Below, piece after piece: positions 27,370-35,486 of a DNA stretch of 43,768 nucleotides (position 1 is its first letter; every line of letters begins with the position of its first letter). Both the position numbers and the translations under genes were made by a program. The notes beneath the pieces are model-generated. The model was not told the DNA's origin. It searched no databases and saw only the letters and a list, made by a program, of their open reading frames with translations. Origin of the DNA: JAQVEM01 sp964595565 (GTDB taxonomy: Bacteria > Actinomycetota > Humimicrobiia > Humimicrobiales > Humimicrobiaceae); contig CAZQQX010000015.1 in assembly GCA_964595565.1 (NCBI GenBank), positions 1 through 43,768 of the forward strand. Direction: 5' to 3'.

Positions 27370-29037
27370 ATGTCAAGAATAAATAGTTTAAAATTAATAC
27401 CGCTGGGAGGGTTGAGCGGGATTGGCAAAAATATGACCCTCTTCGAAAAGGATAACCAGATTATAATTGTTGACTGTGGGATAATGTTTCCCGATGATGA
27501 TATGCCGGGGGTTGATTTTATAATACCGGATTTTTCATATATAAAAAAAAATAAAAGCAGGGTAAAGGCAATAATACTTACGCATGGTCACGAAGACCAT
27601 ATCGGTGCTCTCCCATTTTTATTCAAAGAAATAAATGTCCCTGTATACGCTACAAAACTAACTATAGGTCTAACAAAAACCAAGTTTGATAGTTTACATA
27701 GCGGGGACCCTGTTGAATATAATGAAATAGATCCAGACATACCTCTGGACATAGGGCCATTCAATATAAATTTTTTCAGGGTTAATCACAGTATTCCGGA
27801 TGGTGTCGGGTTAATTATAAATACAGATATCGGTACCATTGTGCATACCGGTGATTTCAAATTTGACTATGCACCCATTGACAATAAACCCACACAATTT
27901 TCAAAAATCGCTGTAGCAGGTCAAAAAGGTGTGCTGGCACTTTTATGTGATAGTACCAATGCTGAAGAATTGGGATTTACTCTTCCGGAGAGAGATGTGG
28001 GTAAAACACTGCTTGATAAATTTGAGAGGGCTTCTAAAAGGATTATTGTAGCTACTTTTTCATCTCATATCCATAGAATACAACAGGTACTGGATGTGGC
28101 AAATAAACTGGGTAAAAAGGTGGCGATAAGCGGTAAATCAATTTTAAAAACTATCCGGGTCTCTTCTGAACTGGGTTATTTAAAAATACCCGAAAATACC
28201 ATAGTACCTATAACAAAAATAGATGATCTTCCTATAAAAGAAATAGTGATTCTTTCCACGGGGAGTCAGGGTGAGCCGCTCTCAGCTTTAAATAGAATGG
28301 CCCTGGGAGAACATAAAAGAGTTAGTATAATGAAGGGCGATATGGTAATAATTTCAGCTTCTCCAATACCGGGTAATGAGAAAGCTATATCAAACACTAT
28401 TAACAGATTAATTAAGCAGGGGGCCGATGTTTTTTATGAATCAATCGCCGGTGTCCATGTGTCTGGTCATGCTGCACGTGAAGAGATAAAAATTATGATA
28501 AGTCTGACCAATCCAAAATACTTCATTCCCGTTCACGGGGAAGATAAGCATAAAATACAGAATGCACAGATAGCAAGGTCTATGGGGATAAAAGATGAAA
28601 ATATTATAATAGCTGAAGATGGAGATATAATTAAGATGAACTCAAATCTGTGTAGGGTTTCAAAAAATCTAAATCCCGGGACTATATATATAGATGGTAT
28701 AGGAATGGGCAATATAGAAGATATTGTACTCAAGGATAGAAGAATGCTGTCAGAAAATGGGGTTATATTTATAGTAGTTGGCGTTGATTGCATAAAAAAG
28801 AATATTATGCATGAACCTGATTTTACTATGAAAGGAATAATATATATAGAGGATTTGAAAGAAATTATTGGTAAATCTAAGAAGATTATAAAAGATTCCA
28901 TAAAAGACTGCTTTAGCAAAAATATTGCTTCCAGGTCAGTTATTGAGAACGTAATCAACGACAGGATGGAAAAATTTATTTTTAAAAAAGCAAGGATAAG
29001 ACCTATAATAATAACTAAAGTAGTAAACCCATATTAA
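27370..29037 (+). CDS. rnj: ribonuclease J
   Basis: RNase J is a metallo-beta-lactamase/beta-CASP ribonuclease with 5' exonuclease and endonuclease activity, the main RNA decay enzyme in bacteria without RNase E. The 555-residue protein has the zinc motif HGHEDH (72-77), VHTGDFKFDY, the beta-CASP segment with SGKSILKTIR and STGSQGEPLSAL, SGHAAREEI, and VHGEDKHK, then the C-terminal domain. ATG 27370 has only a weak, distant ribosome site. Placement after dapA and before ftsK is conserved. Confidence 0.95.
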   Translation: MSRINSLKLIPLGGLSGIGKNMTLFEKDNQIIIVDCGIMFPDDDMPGVDFIIPDFSYIKKNKSRVKAIILTHGHEDHIGALPFLFKEINVPVYATKLTIGLTKTKFDSLHSGDPVEYNEIDPDIPLDIGPFNINFFRVNHSIPDGVGLIINTDIGTIVHTGDFKFDYAPIDNKPTQFSKIAVAGQKGVLALLCDSTNAEELGFTLPERDVGKTLLDKFERASKRIIVATFSSHIHRIQQVLDVANKLGKKVAISGKSILKTIRVSSELGYLKIPENTIVPITKIDDLPIKEIVILSTGSQGEPLSALNRMALGEHKRVSIMKGDMVIISASPIPGNEKAISNTINRLIKQGADVFYESIAGVHVSGHAAREEIKIMISLTNPKYFIPVHGEDKHKIQNAQIARSMGIKDENIIIAEDGDIIKMNSNLCRVSKNLNPGTIYIDGIGMGNIEDIVLKDRRMLSENGVIFIVVGVDCIKKNIMHEPDFTMKGIIYIEDLKEIIGKSKKIIKDSIKDCFSKNIASRSVIENVINDRMEKFIFKKARIRPIIITKVVNPY

Positions 29038-29062
29038 CATTATTTAACTTTTAATCCCGAAA

Positions 29063-31342
29063 ATGAACAGGTCAAAAAATAAGGGCAAAAAAATAAAAAA
29101 CACTAAAAAAAGTACCATGCCAAAAAATCAAATAAATAAGAAGAGGTATGTCAGGAGGAGAACCGAAGTATACGGCGTTCTGATAATAATGGTATCGGTT
29201 TTAATGTTTATAAGTGTGTATGGTTTTTCAGAAACTGGAATAATAAATAAGTCTATAAATGATTCTCTATCTTTTACTTTTGGGATTGGTAAATATTTAA
29301 TTCCTTTTATGCTTTTGATATGGGGGCTTAGCTTTTTCTTAAATAGAATTAGTCTCTTACCATCAAGTTTTGGATGGGGGTTTCTTCTGTTATTTTTATC
29401 CATACTTGGTATGCTCGGGAATGATTTCAATTATGTGGATATTTTTGATAAGGTTCTGATGAAGAACAGGGGAGGAGTTGTTGGAGCCGGGATTTTTTAC
29501 GGGCTGCATAAACTTTTTAGTAGCGCGGGGGCTATCGTAGTATTATCTGTCTTGATAATTATATCAATTTTAATAATAACCAAGGTGTCCCTGGTAGATA
29601 CTGGTAGAAAAATAATATATTTATTTAAAAAAGCAAGTCTAAGACCTCTGGCAGGGTTGTTTAAAAGAAAAGGCATCACGGGCAGTGAAAAGTCATCAGA
29701 AATAGGTGAAAGTGATAGAACCGGGATATATGGAGATAAGAACCGGATAGATTCCAGGAAAATTAGAGCCATTGGCAGCGGGAGAAGAACATCTGAAGAG
29801 AAGCTGGATATACCTATTGAGTTTATAAAAAAGGCCGATCTTGATAGGCCGGAGGCCAGTCAATTAAAAATACCGATGGAAAGGAATAATGAAATTGAGG
29901 ATAATTACAGATTACCTCCGGTAAATCTATTAAATAGGTCCAAAGATATACCATCAAGGTTATACAAACAGGGAGTAAAAGAAAGAGCTTATACGTTAAA
30001 TAAATTGCTGAGTGATTTTAATATTGATGCCCGGATAGAAAGAGTGGTCAGTGGACCCACGGTAACTCTTTACGAACTGAAGCTCCCGCCGGGAGTTAAG
30101 GTTCAGAGGCTATTGAGTCTGGAGGATGATTTTTGTGTCGCTCTTGGTTCACCTGATATTAGGATTTTGACTCCCATACCCGGGAAGTCTGCTATAGGAA
30201 TCGAGGTTCCTAACAGTATAAGGAAGATAGTTACACTGGGGGATATTTTTTCTACTAATGATAAGAATTTAACCGAAAATTTTCTGAATGTCCCGCTGGG
30301 AAAGAATCTATCCGGGAATATTATATATATGGATATATCAAAAATGCCTCATGTATTAATTGCAGGAGCTACAAACTCGGGAAAGAGTTCCTGTCTTAAT
30401 AGTATTATTATTTCTCTTTTGATGAAAGTAAAACCCGATGGGGTCAGGTTTGTTATGATTGACCCCAAAATGGTTGAATTGAGTATTTATAACGGAATTC
30501 CACATCTATTATCACCTGTTGTGGTTAACCCCAAAAAAGCTGCTTCAGCACTTTCGTGGGTGGTACAGGAAATGGAAAATAGATTTAAATTACTGGTTAG
30601 CAGGAATTTTAAGTCTCTGGAAATGCATAACTTTGAAGCCAGAAGAAGCAAAGATGGGGGAGATGATTTTAATCCGCTTCCGTATATAATCGTTTTTATT
30701 GATGAGCTTGCTGACCTGATGATGTTATCAGCTTCAGAAGTAGAAGATAGCATTTGCAGGATTGCGCAAATGGGAAGAGCGGTAGGTATTCATCTTGTGA
30801 TATCTACTCAGAGACCTTCGGTTAATATAATAACAGGATTAATAAAGGCAAATATACCATCAAGAATAGCGTTTATGGTTTCATCAAATGTAGATTCCAG
30901 AGTTATTCTGGATTGCGGAGGGGCAGAGAAGTTGATAGGGAAAGGGGATATGCTCTATTTGCCTTATTATTCTAACAGGCCTGAAAGGGTTCAGGGTTCG
31001 TTTGTTACTACCCACGAAATAGAAATAATTACCGGTTATATAAAAAGTAATAGTACCCCGGAATATAACGCCGAAATATCAAAGAGGATTAGCGAAGAAA
31101 AGAAAAAATTAGATAACGAAGACGAGTTATTCCATGAAGCTTTAAGAGTGGCTGTGGATTTTGGGCATGCGTCGGCTTCGTTGTTACAGAGGAGATTAAA
31201 AATAGGGTATTCAAGGGCTGCAAGAATAATTGACCAGATGGAGGACAGGGGGTTAATTAGTGGTTATGAGGGTAGCAGGCCACGTGAGATTTTAATTTCA
31301 AAGGAAGACTTATTAAGGTTATTGGAAGAAAAAGAAAACTGA
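29063..31342 (+). CDS. ftsK: FtsK/SpoIIIE DNA translocase
   Basis: Membrane-anchored double-stranded DNA pump that clears chromosomes from the division septum and activates Xer recombination. Residues ~1-40 are basic, followed by about four hydrophobic membrane segments to ~residue 180, a short variable linker, and the motor: Walker A AGATNSGKSS, Walker B PYIIVFIDELADLMM and STQRPSVNIITGLIKANIP. The C-terminal gamma winged helix (SASLLQRRLKIGYSRAARI) would recognise KOPS/SRS polarity sequences. At 759 residues it is the short SpoIIIE-like form. Asn replaces the common Gly in GATGSGKS, a change that should not harm the P-loop. Confidence 0.96.
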   Translation: MNRSKNKGKKIKNTKKSTMPKNQINKKRYVRRRTEVYGVLIIMVSVLMFISVYGFSETGIINKSINDSLSFTFGIGKYLIPFMLLIWGLSFFLNRISLLPSSFGWGFLLLFLSILGMLGNDFNYVDIFDKVLMKNRGGVVGAGIFYGLHKLFSSAGAIVVLSVLIIISILIITKVSLVDTGRKIIYLFKKASLRPLAGLFKRKGITGSEKSSEIGESDRTGIYGDKNRIDSRKIRAIGSGRRTSEEKLDIPIEFIKKADLDRPEASQLKIPMERNNEIEDNYRLPPVNLLNRSKDIPSRLYKQGVKERAYTLNKLLSDFNIDARIERVVSGPTVTLYELKLPPGVKVQRLLSLEDDFCVALGSPDIRILTPIPGKSAIGIEVPNSIRKIVTLGDIFSTNDKNLTENFLNVPLGKNLSGNIIYMDISKMPHVLIAGATNSGKSSCLNSIIISLLMKVKPDGVRFVMIDPKMVELSIYNGIPHLLSPVVVNPKKAASALSWVVQEMENRFKLLVSRNFKSLEMHNFEARRSKDGGDDFNPLPYIIVFIDELADLMMLSASEVEDSICRIAQMGRAVGIHLVISTQRPSVNIITGLIKANIPSRIAFMVSSNVDSRVILDCGGAEKLIGKGDMLYLPYYSNRPERVQGSFVTTHEIEIITGYIKSNSTPEYNAEISKRISEEKKKLDNEDELFHEALRVAVDFGHASASLLQRRLKIGYSRAARIIDQMEDRGLISGYEGSRPREILISKEDLLRLLEEKEN

Positions 31343-31388
31343 GAGGAAAAAATAAAACTAGAAAATCCGGGTTATTAAGGATTTAAAT

Positions 31389-32678
31389 ATGAACTGTTCA
31401 ATAATAAGTATAGGCACTGAGTTAAATCTTGGTCTGGTACTTGATATAAATTCTAAGTATATTGCGGAGAGGGTTACCGACCTTGGCATAGAATGCAGGC
31501 ATATGTTTACGGCCAGTGATGATACCGGCGATATATCTGATATTATAAAATATAGTTTAAAATATAGTGACCTGGTAATAATAAATGGTGGCCTGGGGCC
31601 AACGGACGATGACGTTACCAGGAGTGCGGTTGCTTCAGCGTTAAATCTTGAACTTGTGAGAGACAAAAGTCTTGATAAGTGCAGCTTAAAGTTTTTTAGA
31701 AATAAAAATAATAAAGAAATTATTAATAGACTACTGAGACAGTCTTTCATACCGGCAAATTCTTTGCCATTAATACCAAGAATAGGGAGCGCTTCAGGAT
31801 TTATTGTAGAAACAAGAAATGATAAGTTTATATTTTGCATTCCGGGTGTACCCAGAGAGATGAAAAGCATGTTTAAAGAAGATGTCGTGCCATTTTTAAG
31901 GAAAATTATGGAAGATAGAGATTTAAAAGGGGATGGGCTGAAGATTAGAAAATCAACACTTCTTACAACTGATATTAGCGAAACGGAAATAGAGGAAGAG
32001 ATTAAAGAATTTGTTGGCCGGGCAGAAGGGATGAATGTGCGGATAGGAATTACGGCCGGACCCGGTATAACCAGGGTAATATTGATAGCAAAAGCTTCTG
32101 ATGAGTTAAGTGCTGATAAGAATCTGAGAATAATAGAGAAAAAAATTACAGGAAGGCTGGGAAATTATTTTTATGGTAAAGGCGATGCTTTGATTTCTGA
32201 TAGCTTAAAAGAAACTATTGAAAAGGCATGGGGTAACTTAACTATAAGCACCGCTGAATCAATAACAGGAGGATTAATAAGCAGTGTTATAACCGATACG
32301 CCGGGAAGCTCTAAATTTTTTATGGGAGGGATAGTATCTTATTCAGATTACTCCAAAATAAAATTACTTGATATAAACGGAGAAAAGCTGGCAGATGGCG
32401 GAGCTGTAAGCGAAGAAGTATGTTTAGAAATGGCAGAAAGAGTGAAAAAAATTTTTAATTCTGATTACTCATTGAGTGTAACAGGATATGCCGGGCCGGA
32501 AGCAGGAAATAAGGAACCCGGTCTGGTATATTGTTGCATCCTGGGGCCAGATGGATATGAAAAGATATTTAAAAAAATTTTTAAAGGAACCAGAAGCGAG
32601 GTTAAGTTTAGAACCGCACAGTTTGTACTGAAAGAATTGAAGACAGCGATAAATAAAAAGGTGTTAAAAGAAGGATAA
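31389..32678 (+). CDS. cinA: CinA family protein (competence/damage-inducible)
   Basis: The 429-residue protein has the full CinA layout: N-terminal MoaB-like (COG1058) domain with SIGTELNLG, NGGLGPTDDDVT and FCIPGVPREMKSMF, and a C-terminal nicotinamide-nucleotide amidase-like domain with STAESITGGLISSVITDTPG, FMGGIVSYSD and VTGYAGPEAG. The N-domain of related proteins is an ADP-ribose pyrophosphatase and the C-domain recycles NMN by deamidation. cinA upstream of recA is conserved in many Gram-positive genomes, where the two may be cotranscribed. Confidence 0.94.
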   Translation: MNCSIISIGTELNLGLVLDINSKYIAERVTDLGIECRHMFTASDDTGDISDIIKYSLKYSDLVIINGGLGPTDDDVTRSAVASALNLELVRDKSLDKCSLKFFRNKNNKEIINRLLRQSFIPANSLPLIPRIGSASGFIVETRNDKFIFCIPGVPREMKSMFKEDVVPFLRKIMEDRDLKGDGLKIRKSTLLTTDISETEIEEEIKEFVGRAEGMNVRIGITAGPGITRVILIAKASDELSADKNLRIIEKKITGRLGNYFYGKGDALISDSLKETIEKAWGNLTISTAESITGGLISSVITDTPGSSKFFMGGIVSYSDYSKIKLLDINGEKLADGGAVSEEVCLEMAERVKKIFNSDYSLSVTGYAGPEAGNKEPGLVYCCILGPDGYEKIFKKIFKGTRSEVKFRTAQFVLKELKTAINKKVLKEG

Positions 32679-32689
32679 TAGATTAGTAT

Positions 32690-33274
32690 ATGGTTGCGGA
32701 TAAGAATAAAGTTAAGCTAACTAAAAGATTGTTTATAGCTATAAATATTCCGGAAGATATAAAACATAATATATTCAGTTTTGCAAATGATGTACTGGGT
32801 AAAAATAAATATATGAGAATAGTTCCTGCTTCAAACATACATGTGACTTTGAAATTTCTGGGTAATATTGATATAGAAAAGATTGAGAAGATAGATAAAA
32901 TGCTACAGGAAACAGCCGGTGGATTTGGTGAGTTCAGTTATAAAATAAGCGAAAAAATAAATGCATTCCCGGGGCCAGAAAATGCGAGGGTGATTTTTAT
33001 GGGGATAGATACGGGCGGCGACAAGATATCAAGAATATATAATGAGTTAGAAAATAATCTGAGCAGAATTAAAATAGATAGAGAAAAAAGGAAATTTACT
33101 CCTCATGTTACTATTGCAAGGGTAAAAAGTAATAAGGATATAAGACAATTAATAGAAACCGATAAAGTTTTTTTAAACAGAGCCCTTAACTGTTCGGAGC
33201 TTACTTTATTTGAAAGTAAGCTCGGGCCATCTGGAGCTGAATATATTGTTCTGGATAACTATAGTCTAAAATAA
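32690..33274 (+). CDS. thpR: RNA 2',3'-cyclic phosphodiesterase (2H family)
   Basis: A 194-residue protein of the LigT/ThpR 2H phosphoesterase family, which opens 2',3'-cyclic phosphates on RNA ends. Both HxTx motifs are present: His51-Val-Thr53-Leu in NIHVTLKFLG and His139-Val-Thr141-Ile in FTPHVTIARV. It starts 11 bases after cinA. The cinA-thpR-recA order is common in clostridial and related genomes. Its role in the cell is not well defined. Confidence 0.92.
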   Translation: MVADKNKVKLTKRLFIAINIPEDIKHNIFSFANDVLGKNKYMRIVPASNIHVTLKFLGNIDIEKIEKIDKMLQETAGGFGEFSYKISEKINAFPGPENARVIFMGIDTGGDKISRIYNELENNLSRIKIDREKRKFTPHVTIARVKSNKDIRQLIETDKVFLNRALNCSELTLFESKLGPSGAEYIVLDNYSLK

Positions 33275-33335
33275 AAATATTTTTTTTATTTATATTAAAA
33301 AAATTTATGTGGTAAAATAATAGAGTGTGCTTTTA

Positions 33336-33355
33336 TGCATATGGTATTATATGCA
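33336..33355 (+). promoter_or_regulatory. inverted repeat upstream of recA, candidate SOS operator
   Basis: TGCATAT (33336-33342) and ATATGCA (33349-33355) form a perfect 7-bp inverted repeat around 6 bases. A possible -10 (TAAAAT, 33313-33318) lies just upstream, which would put the repeat at the start of the transcript. It does not match the LexA boxes of Bacillus or E. coli, so a lineage-specific LexA site is only an inference. Confidence 0.4.
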
Positions 33356-33427
33356 ATTAAAATAACTTATATATGATTGATATTATATAATTTTATTTTT
33401 TAAGAAAATTTATTTACTGGAGGATTT

Positions 33428-34462
33428 ATGATGGATAGAGAGAAGATTATAGAAAACACGGTATCACAGATTGAAAGGCAATACGGAGGAGGGGCTATAA
33501 TGAGATTAGGAGATAAAAGCCTGATTCCGGATATAGGTCATATATCAACGAATTCACTGGAACTTGATATAGCACTGGGAATTGGTGGTATACCCAGAGG
33601 AAGGGTTACAGAAATTTTTGGCCCTGAAGCTTCCGGCAAAACAACTCTTGCCTTACATATTATAGCCAATTCTCAGAAGGAAGGTGGCGTAGCTGCTTTT
33701 ATAGATGCAGAACATGCTCTGGATCCCGGTTACGCCAGAAATCTGGGAGTAAAAGTTGAAGAACTCCTGCTCTCACAACCTGATAATGGAGAACAGGCTC
33801 TGGAAATATGTGAGATTTTATTAAAAAGCGGCGCTCTGGATGTAATTGTAATTGATTCTGTTGCGGCACTGGTACCGAAAGCAGAGCTGGAAGGCGAAAT
33901 AGGGGATTCCCATGTGGGTCTTCAGGCCAGATTAATGTCCCAGGCATTAAGAAAAATAACCGGAGTTGTCAGTAAGACCAGGACCTCTGTAGTTTTTATT
34001 AATCAATTAAGGGAGAAAATAGGGGTTATATTTGGTAATCCTGAAGTAACGCCGGGGGGAAGGGCACTAAAATTTTATTCTTCAGTAAGGCTGGATATAA
34101 GAAGAATTGATAGTATTAAAATTGGGACTGAAAATATTGGAAATAGAGTTAGAGTAAAAGTGGTAAAGAATAAAGTCGCGCCTCCTTTCAAGACAGCGGA
34201 ATTTGATATAATTTACGGAAGGGGTATATCAAAAGAGGGTAGCGTGCTTGATGTTGCCGCGGAACTCGGAGTTTTAGAGAAAAGTGGTTCCTGGTATTCA
34301 TATAAGGATGAAAGAATTGGCCAGGGGAGAGAAAACGCTAAAATGTTCCTGTCTCAAAATACGAAAATAATGGAGGAGATTGAAAAGAAAATAAAGGATA
34401 TATTGAAGCTAAATATTGCCAGAAAAGAAGATGAAAATAATAAAAAAAATAAGAAAGAATGA
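33428..34462 (+). CDS. recA: RecA recombinase
   Basis: RecA forms filaments on single-stranded DNA, drives strand exchange and triggers LexA self-cleavage. The 344-residue protein has Walker A GPEASGKTT (65-73), AFIDAEHALDPGYARNLGV, VIDSVAALVPKAELEGEIGD, and the L2-loop region VFINQLREKIGVIFGNPEVTPGG. The C-terminal tail is short and Lys/Asn-rich rather than acidic. Ribosome site ctggagg precedes ATG 33428; an ATG one codon later is equally usable. A 153-base leader separates it from thpR, and recX does not follow. Confidence 0.98.
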   Translation: MMDREKIIENTVSQIERQYGGGAIMRLGDKSLIPDIGHISTNSLELDIALGIGGIPRGRVTEIFGPEASGKTTLALHIIANSQKEGGVAAFIDAEHALDPGYARNLGVKVEELLLSQPDNGEQALEICEILLKSGALDVIVIDSVAALVPKAELEGEIGDSHVGLQARLMSQALRKITGVVSKTRTSVVFINQLREKIGVIFGNPEVTPGGRALKFYSSVRLDIRRIDSIKIGTENIGNRVRVKVVKNKVAPPFKTAEFDIIYGRGISKEGSVLDVAAELGVLEKSGSWYSYKDERIGQGRENAKMFLSQNTKIMEEIEKKIKDILKLNIARKEDENNKKNKKE

Positions 34463-34531
34463 GCGCCACAATTTTTAAACTGGTTAGAAAATTATAATCT
34501 CATTGAATGGCAACATACTTCTATTTTCTTC

Positions 34532-34559
34532 TTGACAAGGTATATATAATTGTTAGAAT
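34532..34559 (+). promoter_or_regulatory. promoter of the decayed marR-MATE unit
   Basis: TTGACA (34532-34537) and TAGAAT (34554-34559) with a 16-base spacer. The -10 lies inside the first palindrome of the adjacent operator, so repressor binding would block polymerase. Confidence 0.6.
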
Positions 34560-34590
34560 TCTAATAATTTAGTTAGAAATCTAATAATTA
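34551..34590 (+). promoter_or_regulatory. twin MarR-type operators (20-base tandem repeat)
   Basis: Two 20-base units in tandem, TGTTAGAATTCTAATAATTT and AGTTAGAAATCTAATAATTA. Each holds a palindrome of the TTAGaNNtCTAA type (34553-34564 perfect; 34573-34584 with one central mismatch pair). The 20-base period is about two DNA turns, so two dimers would bind the same face. The form fits MarR-family operators, and a MarR pseudogene starts 14 bases downstream. Confidence 0.65.
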
Positions 34591-34603
34591 AGGTATTCTT
34601 TTA

Positions 34604-34986
34604 ATGTTAAACAATAATGATGCACTGGAAATATTCAGGATCTTTCCTTTTTTTACCTGTACACTTATCAAAGATTTCAATGCTGATATAGATATGAAAC
34701 TAAATCATACTGAGGAAAAAACACTTATAGCAATATCGTAGAAGAAAAATAAAACTATGTCTTTCTACAGCAGGATGGCAGGGCTGGAAAAAGGGTCATT
34801 TACTGCTACTGTGGATGAACTGAGAGATAAGGTCTGATAGAGAGGACCACTCATCATAAGAAGCAGTTCAGGATACATTTAAATAAGCTTTTTTCAGAGT
34901 TGAGCTACCGCGAGAGGGAAGAGCTTTCTAAAGCTATAGGTACTTTAAAAAAAATAGTCAGAAAACTGGAGGACACTGATTCGTAA
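34604..34986 (+). pseudogene. MarR-family transcriptional regulator, inactivated
   Basis: Reading from ATG 34604 gives a MarR-like N-terminus with LNHTEEKTLIAIS, stopped by TAG at 34739-34741. The same frame continues with SRMAGLEKGSFTATVDELRD, the winged-helix recognition region, until a one-base loss at about 34831-34833. The frame then shifts and goes on as LIERTTHHKKQFRIHLNK and a C-terminal dimer helix REREELSKAIGTLKKIV to TAA 34986. Restoring one G gives the usual DKGLIER wing. Two independent lesions make it a pseudogene. It would have repressed itself and the following efflux pump, now reduced to a remnant. The amber codon alone could be read as pyrrolysine, but the frameshift cannot. 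Confidence 0.8.
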
Positions 34987-35048
34987 TATAAATACAGAAA
35001 TTACTGTAATAAATATGCAGATTAAGGAAAAAATGGAGTGTATAGTTT

Positions 35049-35198
35049 ATGCTTAATTCTATGTTTGGATTTCAGGGATTTATTTTTGCCCAGCCGGTTG
35101 CAGATATTATTACAACGATTATAGCAATTGTGTTATCTACATCGTTGATAATGGAAATTAAAGGAAAAACGGTGAAGGAATGGGCCTTAGAATCTTAA
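35049..35198 (+). pseudogene. C-terminal remnant of a MATE-family multidrug efflux protein
   Basis: A 49-codon frame begins MLNSMFGFQGFIFAQP and continues VADIITTIIAIVL, then a Lys-rich cytoplasmic end. This matches the last transmembrane helix and tail of MATE (NorM-like) antiporters, where GVWLAQPIAD-type sequences are common. The other ~400 residues are absent: the 62 bases between it and the MarR pseudogene do not encode MATE sequence. An internal deletion of a marR-MATE operon is the simplest reading. Confidence 0.6.
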
Positions 35199-35486
35199 AA
35201 ATTTCAATTTAATTAACGGCTGAATGGCTTCTTTTTGCACTAAAGCCGTATGATATAATGATTTTAAGTGAACCTAGCTACTATTAAAAGGAAAGTGATA
35301 AGAAAAGTAAATATTATTCGGAATTTAAGTGATAACATAGTATGATATGACAGAAGAAATATTAAGGGCTAACTATCATAATTATAAAAACCGGCGGGTT
35401 TTCTGGATCCGGAGCAAGGAGAAAGATAAGGGTAAGGGTATAATACACTAAAAGAAATATGGCAGTATTTTTTTGGATGGTAAAAT
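35199..35486 (+). other. intergenic region upstream of the Crp-corrinoid regulator
   Basis: I see no gene here. It holds a 6-bp stem (AAAACC/GGTTTT, 35387-35402, loop GGCG), an inverted pair TATGATA (35341-35347) and TATCATA (35374-35380), a near-palindrome TCTGGATCCGGA (35402-35413), and TATAAT at 35439-35444 without a usable -35. The arrangement suggests a promoter that needs an activator. Confidence 0.45.
35398..35444 (+). promoter_or_regulatory. putative activator-dependent promoter of the Crp-corrinoid regulator gene
   Basis: GTTTTCTGGA (35398-35407) precedes TATAAT (35439-35444), with 37 bases from the first T of TCTGGA to the first T of TATAAT. No -35 element is present. The promoter ahead of the corrinoid-protein gene at 38357 has GTTGTCTGGA at the same offset. 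Confidence 0.4.
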
